From contig CM046850.1 in assembly GCA_025618425.1 (NCBI GenBank), forward strand, positions 27,036,133-27,100,132: 64,000 nt of DNA, written 5' to 3'. The notes below the pieces were generated by a model. It saw only the letters and a program-made list of their open reading frames with translations. It was not told where the DNA came from and did no database searches. Both the position numbers and the translations under genes were made by a program. This DNA comes from Heliocidaris tuberculata (taxonomy: Eukaryota > Echinodermata > Echinoidea > Camarodonta > Echinometridae). Shown here piece by piece: positions 11,100-29,589 of the stretch (within the stretch, counting starts at the first letter, position 1; every line of letters begins with the position of its first letter).

Positions 11100-12050
11100 T
11101 TAGTCTCGTGTATGACAAAAACCCCAGGCAACTGGGCTAATGTGAGCTCTATATAATGTTAAAGACCTTCCAAGTGTGTTGGTTTTTCCTCTATATATAC
11201 AGTAAATACAGACATAGGTACGTGGATTAACTCTTTGAGTGCGAACCCGCGCACAGCGATTGTTCTCCCTGTGACGGAGCGATTTCGGTTACATTGCCAG
11301 TAATGGGAAATTTGGCGGTGCTTTCTACTTTAATTGCTCATTGCACCTCACTCGGTCATTTCCGTCATTTTTAGTAAATGCAAACATGAAAGGTCAGACT
11401 TTTCTCTTTCTAAAAATATAAGTTTTGTTTATCGAAACAAAAAATAAGGTTTGTTATTTTAGAGGGGAAAAGCCGTCTTATTTTGTTGAAGCTTCACTTC
11501 CTTCCTTCTCAATACACTTACAATACAAATTGCGTAAGCGCCGTCGCACGCGCGGTTCGATCGATACCCCATTCATTGGCCCCATTGTCGTCTGCTAATG
11601 CTCGGCATATTATCACCCAAGTCATAGGCCCTACATTTCACATGAGTTTCCACCGCATTCTGACCAACATTGTGACATGATCACTCTAAATGCTTTTTTT
11701 TTTTAAATATGCAAACAGGTATAGGCCCATTCAGGGAATTGAATTTTCAGATGAACATTATGTTACTCAGTAAGATAAAAATGATCCTATTCACTTTCGA
11801 CTTCATTTCTCATAATTTGTCGTAATTATTTGCTTTAGTTTTTGTCTCCCGCTTCATTCGTTTATTTTTATCTATCTATCCATCTCTATTTCAACATTAT
11901 TTTCCAATGTAGTTGCTGTATCAATAAAAAAATAATAATTAAAATTGTGTACGCATATTTGATTTGTTGTTGTTTTTTGTTGTTGTTTTTTTGTAATGGG
12001 AAAGAGCTAAATGAATGACAGTGATTGGAACAAAATAATACTTTGTCACA
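11100..12050. other. interior of composite element, no gene seen
   Basis: AT-rich sequence with homopolymers. There are no motifs or splice-flanked ORFs I can support. Confidence 0.4.
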
Positions 12051-12051
12051 T

Positions 12052-13147
12052 CTCAATGCCGCTCTCTCTCTCTTTGAATTCGTCAGGAAGTTCGTGCAAT
12101 TAGAACTTTGTTTCAGTGCGTTTCATTTCCGCATTGCATGCAATTTTTCTTTTGAAGGGGTGTGGCTAATAAGGACTTATTCGCCGTATCTAAGAGTTTG
12201 ATCAATTTGAAAAGAAAGAGAACAGCAGAAAAAGAGCATGATATTGAGAGTATAGTAATTCACTGTATGTTACGAGATAATGAGGAAAGAAGTAAAAACC
12301 GAAACACAACAGTTGTGGTTGATATTGACGAGAATCATAAACAAACTAAAGCGATGAAAAAAAAATGTGTTTTAAAAAAAAATCCCGATATTATAGCAAC
12401 CAATGGTAATGGCTACATCTCAATGCCGCGCTCTCTCTCTCTGAATTCGTCAGGAAGTTCGTGCAATTAGAACTTTGTTTCAGTGCGTTTCATTTCCGCA
12501 TTGTATGCAATTTTTCTTTTGAAGGGGTGTGGCTAATAAGGACTTTATTCGCCGTATCTAAGAGTTTGATCAATTTGAAAATAAAGAGAACAGCAGAAAA
12601 AGAGCATGATATTGAGAGTATAGTAATTCACTGTATGTTACGAGATAATGAGGAAAGAAGCAAAAACCGAAATACAACAGTTGTGGTTGATATTGACGAG
12701 CATCATAAACAAACTAAAGCGATAAAAAAAAAATGTTTAAAAAAATCCCGATAGTATAGCAACCGATGGTAATGGCTACATCTCAATGCCGCTCTCTCTC
12801 TCTCTCTCTCTCTGAATTCGTCAGGAAGTTCGTGCAATTAGAACTTTGTTTCAGTGCGTTTCATTTCCGCATTGCGTGCAATTTTTCTTTTGAAGGGGTG
12901 TGGCTAATAAGGACTTATTCGCCGTATCTAAGAGTTTGATCAATTTGAAAATAAAGAGAACAGCAGAGAAGGAGCATGATATTGAGAGTATAGTAATTCA
13001 CTGTATGTTACGAGATAATGAGGAAAGAAGTAAAAACCGAAACACAACAGTTGTGCTTGATATTGACGAGAATTAAAAAGCAAACTAAAGCGATGAAAAA
13101 ATGTGTTTAAAAAAATCCCGATAGTATAGCAACCAATGGTAATGGCT
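12052..13147 (+). repeat. three ~365-bp tandem units encoding a repeated peptide
   Basis: Units start at about 12052, 12419 and 12780 with CTCAATGCCG followed by a CT tract. Each holds an open frame reading approximately LFAVSKSLINL, then KRTAEKEHDIESIVIHCMLR, then DNEERSKNRNTTVV-DIDE. Copies 1 and 2 keep the frame (ORFs 12162-12470 and 12461-12754). Copy 3 loses frame before KRTAEKEH and stops after DIDEN. I do not recognise the peptide. Recent tandem duplication alone could explain the shared frame, so coding status is uncertain. Confidence 0.7.
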
Positions 13148-13149
13148 AG

Positions 13150-14224
13150 ACCCCCCTCCCCCCTCCCCCCCCCCCCCCCCCGGCCGTGACAAGAAATCGA
13201 TGATGACAATATATCATGTCAGGACGGTTAATATAACACATTTTTTAAAAAGACGAAACATTTCTAAACCCTTACATATCGACCTTTGTTGTGGGTTTGT
13301 TTGTTGTTTTTTTTTTTGGGGGGGGGGCGTAGAAAATCATGATCATTCAGAAATAACAGACAATGCTAAAATAAAGAAATGTAAACAAAACACATCATGT
13401 ACCTCATCATATTATCTCCCCCCCCCCCCCCCACTATTGCCTCTAATTCTATTTCATGGAATAAAATGACAGGGAAGATACCAAGTGAACGCAAACTCCG
13501 AACATAATGTAATACATGTACAACTACGATCGAATATGATATTTTATGTAGCCCTATTGAAAGACAAATAAGGGCATTCTCATACTCTCGAAAGACCCTC
13601 AATGCGAGCACAGTATTGTTTCAATAAATCAAGATGTTTATAGGAAAAAAATGTATGAGTTGTAAGTTAATTCTGATGTAGGCTTACAGCTGAGTGACCA
13701 AATCAAGATTTCGTTATAAAGTAATGTTGCAGTATCTGCAATAACAGCCCCTCCCCCCTCCCTTTTTTTTTATTTTTATTTTTTTACAGCGGATGACAGA
13801 ATCGGGAATAAATTATAAAGACGCATTTAATTAAAGCTTTCATATAGCCAATGAGTGTTGTGTTTATTATCCTTTTGACACAAATCCCAGTCATCAGGTT
13901 AAACATTTAACGGACTGTATATACTGAATTTCATTTATATGTGTTCGTCTCCATCTTTGGTCTCGTTCAACCAATATATTTTGTCTATAAAACTTTGTTA
14001 ATTCTCGTGTCATTTTTGAAAAGTTTTGTATATGACATGGATATAAATATATAATGGTGGTGATGATGATGATGATGCTAACAAAGATAATTAGTAGTAA
14101 TGATAATGAAGATAATGTTTGGGGTTTTTTTTTGGTTTTTTTTAAATCTTTCTCTCTAATTGCAAGGAACTTGTGTTTATGTTGTTTAGCATTTTTCCAA
14201 CATTGGCGGAACCTTCCTTCACAG
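13150..14224. other. interior of composite element: C/G homopolymers, no gene
   Basis: Poly-C and poly-G runs near 13150-13182, 13312-13327 and 13417-13432, and a short (GAT)n at 14058-14078. No supportable gene. Confidence 0.45.
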
Positions 14225-14305
14225 GAAAATTCTCATATTTATGTCTATTCCGCCGGAGTTACTCAAGACAAGGGTATCCTTCCGTGGGAAGAGATAGAGA
14301 GAAGG
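14225..14305 (+). CDS. candidate 81-bp exon, unknown protein
   Basis: An 81-bp segment sits between a good acceptor (ACCTTCCTTCACAG) and a good donor (AGG|GTAAGG). It is exactly 27 codons, phase 0 to 0, reading ENSHIYVYSAGVTQDKGILP and then WEEIERR. The peptide looks like ordinary folded protein rather than low-complexity translation. No neighbouring exon on the + strand was identified, and the family is unknown. It may belong to the composite element 10,625-17,518 or to a host gene whose other exons are distant. Confidence 0.35.
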
Positions 14306-15034
14306 GTAAGGGGGTGCTTTTCAGAACATGAAATATGAACATTTCATTTGCCGCATAAATCCAAGACCGCTTGGGGTTTGACAGCTATATTTTTTTTCGC
14401 AAACATAATTACATGCTCTAAAATGGCTACATGCCCTCATAAACGTAGGCCCGAGTGGCTCTTTGTGTTGTCATGTATTCAGTAGATTGACCTCTTCTTT
14501 GAAAACGCTAATCTTCCTTTTAATAGTAGTTGCTTTGGCATTCTTTTGTTCATCTTATTAGAGTGGGGCCTGCATGGTCCACTCAGCTGAGATAAGCGTT
14601 TCATTTTGAAAAAAGCATTTCATTTTGAAAGGTCCATTCTTGAATGATGCGCTAAATTGGTCAATTTCAATTTATAAAATGAAAGGATCCTTTCTTATGA
14701 AGTTGGATTAAAAGGAGCGAAGTCGAGCTGTAGCCTGTATTTCGTCAAGATCAAGAACGCATACACTTCGTGGCCGGCCGAAAGCGATGATATCACGTGA
14801 TCGGAGCGGACACGTACGCGTTCGTCTCTAGGTATACGGGATTTACGATCCCAACAAGAATTTCGGGTAAAGTTGAAACGAAATCTATTTTTCTCGATTT
14901 TTTTCCACGTAACCTCATTTTTTTTTTAACGGGTATTGTGAATGAATATATCTACATAATACTACTAAGAATTTTAGCGCATAAGAGCTGATAGTTCGCT
15001 GGAAAACTTTGTCAACATATTAGGCATAAATCTC

Positions 15035-15093
15035 GGCTTCTGTAGAAGCCCTCCGTCACAGACTGAACACCTCGCTCGGCTTCTGTAGAAGCC
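15035..15093. repeat. two copies of a GGCTTCTGTAGAAGCC hairpin
   Basis: The 16-nt sequence GGCTTCTGTAGAAGCC (6-bp stem, TGTA loop) occurs at 15035-15050 and again at 15078-15093. Both copies share the same flanking bases (CTC before, C after). Confidence 0.75.
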
Positions 15094-15170
15094 CGTCGTC
15101 TCAAAAGGGTGAAATAACAAAAAAATTGTCAATGATGATACCTGTTCTACATCAGAGGTCAACACGTTCA

Positions 15171-16424
15171 GGTCACGTGCGTGACCTCGCACAGAAGCAG
15201 GTTTTTGAAACTTACATTTTATCTTTAAATCTCTCTGAATTTTCAGAAGCTTCAATGTTCATATTAATGGTAGTTATATTTCATGGTACTATTTCTTAGA
15301 AAATAGCATTAATTTTGTTCGAAGTTGCATAAAATTTTTGTTATGTAATATTTTGTATCATGATGTATGGTCACGTGTGTGACATACCATAGGTAATGTG
15401 TACAGATTTGGTGAAATATTGAAAAAAATCATAATATTTAGTATTTTTAATTCATTTTGCATTAGCTGTATATGAATTATCATCAATACGGTAGAAAGTG
15501 ATTCTCAGATCTTTTCTTTATGAAAAATACACAGGGAACACACAATTTATTTTCTTTTTCATTTTTATACATTTATGGATATCATTTATTGATATATTTA
15601 TTGAGATACCGTGGAGGTGCTTTGGTCTAGTAGATAAGTAACCGTGTAACCCTACTGCAGATCACAAGGTATGGGGTTCAATTTAATTGCCATTGCACAA
15701 TCGTCCTTTGGCAAGACATTTTATCTGCATTTGCCATGCTCGATCCAGGTGTAAAGTGAGTACCTGTAGGATTTATTTCTTGAATGCACTGAGCGCTACG
15801 GTTGTCGTGCTAAAACCAGGGTAATACTATACTTGTAGGGCCCTTAGGATGAGCAATATTTAGTATTGATGAGGCTACCCTGGGTAAACAAGACATATAA
15901 TTATTATTATTATTAATTCTTATTATTATTGTTATTGTAATTATTATCATTATTATATATAATTATCATTAATATCTTCTATTACCTTTATCATTAATGT
16001 TCAGACCAAAGAATCAAAGTAAACAAATCAAAAGTTTTCATGCTGATAATTATACAAGTATATTCATCTTCAGCTTGTTTTCTAAACTTAATTGTATAGG
16101 GTTACGCAATCAATTCAGAGGATTAAACAAGAGGAATACAAAAAGTGAAAACAGAATTAATAGGTCAAGAAACTCAACAATAATAGATGAAACAGACTGT
16201 ACAAATGACTTGCCCAGTACATATGCACTTGACCCTTTGCACTCAGGTCACGTGTGTGACAAAGTTAGTTGGGCGATATTTAAAGAACGAAAATCAACCT
16301 TGGAATAATATTTGGTAAGATGGAGGACATATACAAGTTAGCTTATGACAGGTAAATATAGATTATCCAAATTGTATTTTTCAAATAGCATAAACTTTTC
16401 ATGTTTTGGGGTCACGTGAGTGAC
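15171..16424. promoter_or_regulatory. four GGTCACGTGNGTGAC palindromic motifs
   Basis: GGTCACGTGCGTGACC at 15171-15186, and GGTCACGTG(T/T/A)GTGAC at 15369-15383, 16246-16260 and 16410-16424. Each contains a CACGTG E-box core and 6-7 bp inverted arms, while flanking sequence is not conserved. The CACGTG core is the target class of bHLH-leucine zipper factors. A transposon-encoded DNA-binding protein is an alternative. Any function is inference. Confidence 0.5.
15609..15950 (+). mobile_element. tRNA-derived SINE
   Basis: An A-box-like TGGTCTAGTAG (15623-15633) and a degenerate B-box GGTTCAATTT (15675-15684) mark a tRNA-derived head. A conserved-looking body follows (CCTTTGGCAAGACATTTTA, then GATCCAGGTGTAAAGTGAGT, then TGTCGTGCTAAAACCAGGGT) and a (TTA)n tail at about 15898-15945. 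This layout matches deuterostome SINEs with a tRNA head, central core and simple-repeat tail. The B-box is decayed. Confidence 0.7.
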
Positions 16425-16750
16425 ATTAGAATGCATAGACAAATTTCCTTTTTCCTTCAACTTAATTACTTGCAAAGGACCTAGGAAGGGTATCATTTCA
16501 CTATATAGTGACAACTATTAAAGCTCATACTGCGAGATGACTATTATATGGTGAAAAGGGGATTTAAAAAAAAAAACTTTAACTTATGCCAATGTAATTG
16601 TATGAAAATTAGCATAATTGGGTCTTCAATTAATGAAAAAAATGTGATCCATTTAACTTTACACATTACTCTTCAAGAATCTACTATTCAAAAACAGCAA
16701 GAATTAACTTCTTTTTTGTCAAAAAAGAGTTTCACTTTACAAAGAATGGC

Positions 16751-16802
16751 CCACTACCGCAATGTCCACTACAGCAATGTCCATTATCGCAATGTCCACC
16801 AC
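16751..16802. repeat. three short direct repeats (GCAATGTCCA)
   Basis: CACTACCGCAATGTC, CACTACAGCAATGTC and CATTATCGCAATGTC in tandem, period about 18 bp. Confidence 0.8.
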
Positions 16803-17019
16803 TCTTGGATTTCTTGAGCCGTGGTATTTTTCTTGCCTTGTTTGTTGGTAGTTGTGGAAATGGAATGGCGATGGCCTATTTTTCTGTGTACACGTGCGTT
16901 TAGGGTTGAATAAATGTGTTCTATCTTGAAAATACTTTTGGGAAAATGTAAATCGCTGCATAGTTATAGGCCAGCTGACATATAATGGTGCGCTTGCAAT
17001 GCACTCTGAATAAGCTCAT

Positions 17020-17500
17020 ACGAAACTCGCTGTAAGTCGCCTTGCTCGATCTAAACTCGCTGTAAGTCGCCGTACTCGATCTAAACTCGCGCTAATCTCG
17101 TGGGCAACTCCGCCTGACTCGTAACACAATCGAAGTGCTCGTATCCCACTCTTGGAAACTCGAATAGCACTCGGGTAAACTTGAAGGTGGCGAGTTATGA
17201 AGAGTGCATCTCGAGCTTCTTACGAGTAATGCGAGTATGTTGCGAATATTGCGAGTATATTACGAGTTTAAACGAGTTCAGCACGAGTTACAACGAGTTA
17301 GTGAAAATTTTGAACATGTTCAAAAATTTTGGAACTGCTTGCGACTTCAAGGAGAGTTGTGCAGAGTTCCAACGAGTTACGCCGACCGTGCCGAGTTTTT
17401 GCGAGTTATCCCGAGTTACATGAAGAGCTTTACGCGAGTTATCGCGAGTGCCTCCTTGAGGCAACTCGCCACAACTCTCCATAACTCGCCACTATAACTC
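17020..17500. repeat. right subterminal CGAGTT-word cluster
   Basis: Counterpart of 10637-10905. AACTCGC, ACGAGTT, GCGAGT and CGAGTTA words in both orientations cover ~480 bp just inside the right terminal repeat. Some form obvious direct repeats (AACTCGCTGTAAGTCGCC twice near 17024 and 17055). Confidence 0.65.
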
Positions 17501-17689
17501 GGCTAAGTGGGAACCCTGCTTTAGGTGCTGTCCATTATGTATGTATACCTTCCAGGTGACAATTTTCGATCATTTCACACACCCTTTTCTCTGCCAAACC
17601 GGATTCGCCTCTGCTTATCCACATAAGATTCGGCTTCACGCTTTCACCTTTCTACTGGATATTTTTTTTTCAAATTTGCCTAGACTCTT

Positions 17690-17915
17690 TCTCTCTCTCT
17701 CTCTCTCTCTTGGGCTCTCACTCCTCTCGAAAATCTGTCGTTGTTTCTCACTCTTCCTTCATCTATCAACTTGCTCTTTTTATATCCTCTCACAACCCCC
17801 CTCTCCCCTCGCTTTCAATATATTACTTTCTCACTCTTTCATTCTCTACCCCTTGCTTTCTATTTCAAATTTTCTCTATCTTTAATTGCCTCACTTTCAA
17901 TTCTTTCCTCTTCCC

Positions 17916-17952
<37 letters not shown>

Positions 17953-17955
17953 TCT
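17690..17955. repeat. CT-rich low-complexity tract
   Basis: (TC)n runs at about 17690-17711 and 17921-17955 with pyrimidine-rich sequence between. Open frames here are artefacts of the repeat. Confidence 0.85.
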
Positions 17956-18014
17956 CTCTTAATTGATAGATACATGGTGCTAAGCACGATTGGTCCTACC
18001 GTATAAACACCTTT

Positions 18015-18338
18015 GCCGATATTCATAAAAGTGTTTTAACTTTAAGTCTAGGTTTAAGTGGGTAGATTTCTTTTAATGATTTATGGAGCGCCAAGTGTCA
18101 ACCTTCTCATCCCGGAAAAAAAAATACAATAATTCTTTCACTATTAATGAAAAGCAAATGTCATGTCAACATGAAATCAATTTCTTATTTTTCATTTTAT
18201 GACTGAATTAATTTCGTTTATTCATTTTATGGTATAACATTAATTTTACCAAATAATGAGCTTGACACTTAGCATTCCATATATGAGTAGACTAAATTAA
18301 ACCAGGTTCAACTTCGTTCACCTTTATGAATACGGGCC
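18015..18338. mobile_element. short inverted-repeat element (TATTCATAAA ends)
   Basis: The left GATATTCATAAAAGTG and the right, inverted, CCGTATTCATAAAGGTG bound ~325 bp of AT-rich non-coding DNA. GTTTCATAAAG/ATTCATAAAG-ended MITEs are common in marine invertebrate genomes; the assignment here rests only on the matched ends. Confidence 0.45.
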
Positions 18339-18343
18339 ATCGT

Positions 18344-18402
18344 ATTAGGGTTAGATTTAGGGTTAGGTTTAGGATAGGGTTTAGGCTAAGGCTTAGCTTA
18401 TC
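18344..18402. repeat. degenerate TTAGGG-like interstitial repeat
   Basis: Several TTAGGG/TTTAGGG words with point changes (ATTAGGGTTAGATTTAGGG and onward). Degenerate and short, so not a telomere. Confidence 0.6.
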
Positions 18403-18744
18403 TCTAATCTTAACCCCTCCATCCCTAACGGCAAATGATACGGACACAATGCAAACGATGAGGGTGTAACGGCCATATTAATCATATGTCCCAAGTTATA
18501 TCGGTGATCCGACACATGATCCGGCGACATCAAAGATAAAGGATATAAGGCTTATGATTGTATTTGGTTTTTTTAAGGTTAGGTTTATAGTAGAGTTATG
18601 TATAGTGCAAAGGTCCATGGTTGAAGTTGGGAATTTGGTTCCAGGTGTTATTAATTGACCGCAGATTACTTGTCACCGGAGCATGCGTCTTAGAACCGTC
18701 ATATCACTCAATGCAATGCAACAACTATTTACTTCTTTTAAAGC

Positions 18745-18985
18745 CCGGCTCCATAGCCTGGCTCACACGAGGAGTCATTTCGATTGTGTCAGTACCTGCG
18801 CTAATCAAGCCTGTGAAGGCAATGAAATCATACGCCAGTAATTACAAGTGTTGTTTGCACCGTTCATTCTGCAATCACTTTTTAAACGATATCACTCTTT
18901 CATGACGTGCAACAGACCGTACAAAACACTGACGTGGTCATGACGTGAGTAAATATCGCCTCGTGTGAGGCGGGCTTATATACGA
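18745..18985 (+). mobile_element. fragment related to intron-7 repeat family
   Basis: GCCCGGCTCC, then CACACGAGGAGTCATTTCGAT, then ACCTGCGCTAATCAAGCCTG resembles, in opposite orientation, the sequence at 22,561-22,625. A second terminal-like piece (CTCGTGTGAGGCGGGC) lies near 18960. Probably a decayed inverted-repeat transposon with no coding capacity. Confidence 0.45.
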
Positions 18986-19472
18986 TTAAGAAAGTGAAAC
19001 TTTACAAGTTAGACAGGGTTTAATTGAAATTTTATTCGTTAATGAATTTGAAATTCTATTGGCATTCCTGGAAAGAGTCTTATGGCTTCAAGATATCCAT
19101 AATTCACCGAGTGAGTCAATACAATCACATGAAAATTTTCTTTTCTGCGGTTGGAAATCATCATCCACTGTGCTGGAGCAATATAGTCTATTAAAGGTAA
19201 ATCAGTATTTCAATTCGAACGCTTCAATACTAACCTATAGTAGATGATGATATGGAAACTAAGTTAGACAGAATTTTTAAAACGTATTTTTCTTTTCAGA
19301 AATTCATGAGATATGTTTGATCGACTTTACGAATGTCACCGGACAAGGTCATCATCTGAAAAACAAACACAACAGAATACGAAGTTATACTGGATTTCCA
19401 AACCGATATGAAAAAGCATTGAGAAAAAAAAAATAACATATCCATGATTCAAATAATAATTCTTTAAGTATA

Positions 19473-20969
19473 TGAATATCATTAAGATCGATATTTTGGA
19501 GATTTTCACGATGATTTGAATAGGCCGATTGTTTGGAAAATCAACAACTACAATTCAGATTGAATATCATTAAGATCGATATTTTGGAGATTTTCACGAT
19601 GATTTGAATAGGCCGATTGTTTGGAAAATCAACAACTACAATTCACATTGAATATCATTAAGATCGATATTTTGGAGATTTTCACGATGATTTGAATAGG
19701 CCGATTGTTTGGAAAATCAACAACTACAATTCACATTGAATATCATTAAGATCGATATTTTGGAGATTTTCACGATGATTTGAATAGGCCGATTGTTTGG
19801 AAAATCAACAACTACAATTCAGATTGAATATCATTAAGATCGATATTTTGGAGATTTTCACGATGATTTGAATAGGCCGATTGTTTGGAAAATCAACAAC
19901 TACAATTCAGATTGAATATCATTAAGATCGATATTTTGGAGATTTTCACGATGATTTGAATAGGCCGATTGTTTGGAAAATCAACAACTACAATTCAGAT
20001 TGAATATCATTAAGATCGATATTTTTGGAGATTTTCACGATGATTTGAATAGACCGATTGTTTGGAAAATCAACAACTACAATTCAGATTGAATATCATT
20101 AAGATCGATATTTTGGAGATTTTCACGATGATTTGAATAGGCCGATTGTTTGGAAAATCAACAACTACAATTCAGACTGAATATCATTAAGATCGATATT
20201 TTGGAGATTTTCACGATGATTTGAATAGGCCGATTGTTTGGAAAATCAACAACTACAATTCAGATTGAATATCATTAAGATCGATATTTTGGAGATTTTC
20301 ACGATGATTTGAATAGGCCGATTGTTTGGAAAATCAACAACTACAATTCAGATTGAATATCATTAAGATCGATATTTTGGAGATTTTCACGATGATTTGA
20401 ATAGGCCGATTGTTTGGAAAATCAACAACTACAATTCAGATTGAATATCATTAAGATCGATATTTTGGAGATTTTCACGATGATTTGAATAGGCCGATTG
20501 TTTGGAAAATCAACAACTACAATTCAGATTGAATATCATTAAGATCGATATTTTGGAGATTTTCACGATGATTTGAATAGGCCGATTGTTTGGAAAATCA
20601 ACAACTACAATTCAGATTGAATATCATTAAGATCGATATTTTGGAGATTTTCACGATGATTTGAATAGGCCGATTGTTTGGAAAATCAACAACTACAATT
20701 CAGATTGAATATCTTTAAGATCGATATTTTGGAGATTTTCACGATGATTTGAATAGGCCGATTGCTTGGAAAATCAACAACTACAATTCAGATTGAATAT
20801 CTTTAAGATCGATATTTTGGAGATTTTCACGATGATTTGAATAGGCCGATTGTTTGGAAAATCAACAACTACAATTCAGATTGAATATCATTAAGATCGA
20901 TATTTTGGAGATTTTCACGATGATTTGAATAGGCCGATTGGTTGGAAAATCAACAACTACAATTCAGAT
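19473..20969. repeat. 88-bp minisatellite, 17 copies
   Basis: Seventeen head-to-tail units of 88 bp (one of 89). Each starts TGAATATCATTAAGATCGAT and includes CACGATGATTTGAATAGGCC. Variants are sparse: CACATT for CAGATT at two junctions, an extra T near 20022, AGACCG for GGCCG near 20052, and CTTTAAG for CATTAAG in two adjacent units (20706 and 20794). This pattern indicates recent unequal exchange or gene conversion. Units are contiguous without unique spacers, so this is not a CRISPR array. It ends ~450 bp beyond the subtilase stop codon. Confidence 0.95.
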
Positions 20970-21233
20970 TGAATGACAATATTTCATACAAATCGAAAAT
21001 GAAAAATAAAATTGTAAGAGATCATGAATGTATTTAAGTAATGAATTTTTTGAATTAATTTATTGTGAATATTATCTTTTTGGTTGGAAATATTATGCAA
21101 ATGAATGGATCAATGCAAGAACTTTGATACAAAACTTGATGATAATACAGTTCACATTAGAAATACAATTCTTCGGTAACAGGACACCCCTAAATAGCCA
21201 TACTGCCATTAAGGTGCGGTTTAGATTCCTAAA

Positions 21234-21239
21234 TTTATT
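21234..21239 (-). terminator. candidate polyadenylation signal of the subtilase
   Basis: AATAAA on the minus strand (TTTATT on +), 177 bp downstream of the stop codon. A second AATAAA lies at 21059-21064. Placement fits a 3' UTR of ordinary length. Confidence 0.45.
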
Positions 21240-21415
21240 ATGCGAATCACATTGAAACATTTTGTTTGAACTGTGTACTTTAAATCAACCGAGGGGAAGT
21301 CAACAGAAACATGAATATTTTAATGTAACTGCATTTACACATAAACTGTGAACTTCAAGATTCATAGTGCATACCGATAATGAGAGGTGAAAAGAGAATA
21401 AGAAATCCTACCAAC

Positions 21416-29056
<7,641 letters not shown>

Positions 29057-29242
29057 CTTGACTGAAACAAAAATGGGGGAAAATAAATGCCTTGTTTAAA
29101 TGATTCTGCACACAACTGGTACAAGAAATAGCGAACGCTTCGGCAAAAAAAAGTTGTTTCTTCCCCTCTACATGTACACAGAAACAACAACCGATGAAAA
29201 CATTACTGGCGTAATTGATTGTGAAAAATCATATAGCTCTCC

Positions 29243-29248
<6 letters not shown>

Positions 29249-29297
<49 letters not shown>

Positions 29298-29322
29298 TTA
29301 TATATATTTATATATATATATT
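29249..29322. repeat. (TA)n microsatellite in 5' UTR intron
   Basis: TA dinucleotide tract about 70 bp long between the 5' non-coding exon and coding exon 1. Confidence 0.95.
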
Positions 29323-29388
29323 CTGCTAATTCTAATGGTATGTAACGTTTTTGATATCAAGAAATGACGATGAATATGAACGGCTTAC

Positions 29389-29510
29389 CAGATTCTAGGC
29401 CTCGGACGAGTGATGATCTCGAAGAAAGCTTCGGTAGGTCTTCAGAGTGATGATCTAGTAGAGAGCTGATCAGATCTGGTGATGGGCTAGGCGAGATGAG
29501 CTGTATTTAA
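29389..29510 (-). promoter_or_regulatory. subtilase core promoter and 5' non-coding exon
   Basis: On the minus strand a consensus donor (CTG|GTAAGC) ends a non-coding exon at 29389; it splices to the acceptor at 29063-29062. TTAAATA at 29510-29504 is TATA-like, which would place the start site near 29,475-29,480 and give an exon of ~90 nt. TATA use and start position are inferred, not shown. Confidence 0.5.
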
Positions 29511-29589
29511 GACTTTTTGGAGCAACAGATGGAGCTTTCCCGAGGCTCGCGTGATGCAACGTGTTGGGCAAAGGTGAGGAATCTACGTG

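Larger units (their letters stand above)
10625..17518. mobile_element. 6.9-kb TIR-bounded composite element with CGAGTT-rich subterminal zones
   Basis: The left end CAAGGTTCCCACTTAGCCGA and the right end (on the minus strand CAGGGTTCCCACTTAGCCGA) match over 23 nt with one mismatch, both continuing GTT. The CAGGG start resembles hAT-class ends. A flanking duplication is not clear: CGTTAAG versus CTTTAGG is only suggestive. Both subterminal zones are densely packed with CGAGTT-like words. The interior holds a three-unit tandem repeat, four GGTCACGTGNGTGAC palindromes, a SINE and an exon-like ORF, but no transposase I can recognise. Whether it moved as one unit is inference. Confidence 0.55.

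Noticed and set aside
18344..18402. Telomere or subtelomere
   Set aside because: Only a few degenerate TTAGGG-like words surrounded by unique sequence.
19473..20969. CRISPR-like array
   Set aside because: Units are contiguous 88-mers with no unique spacers, and the genome is eukaryotic; this is a minisatellite.
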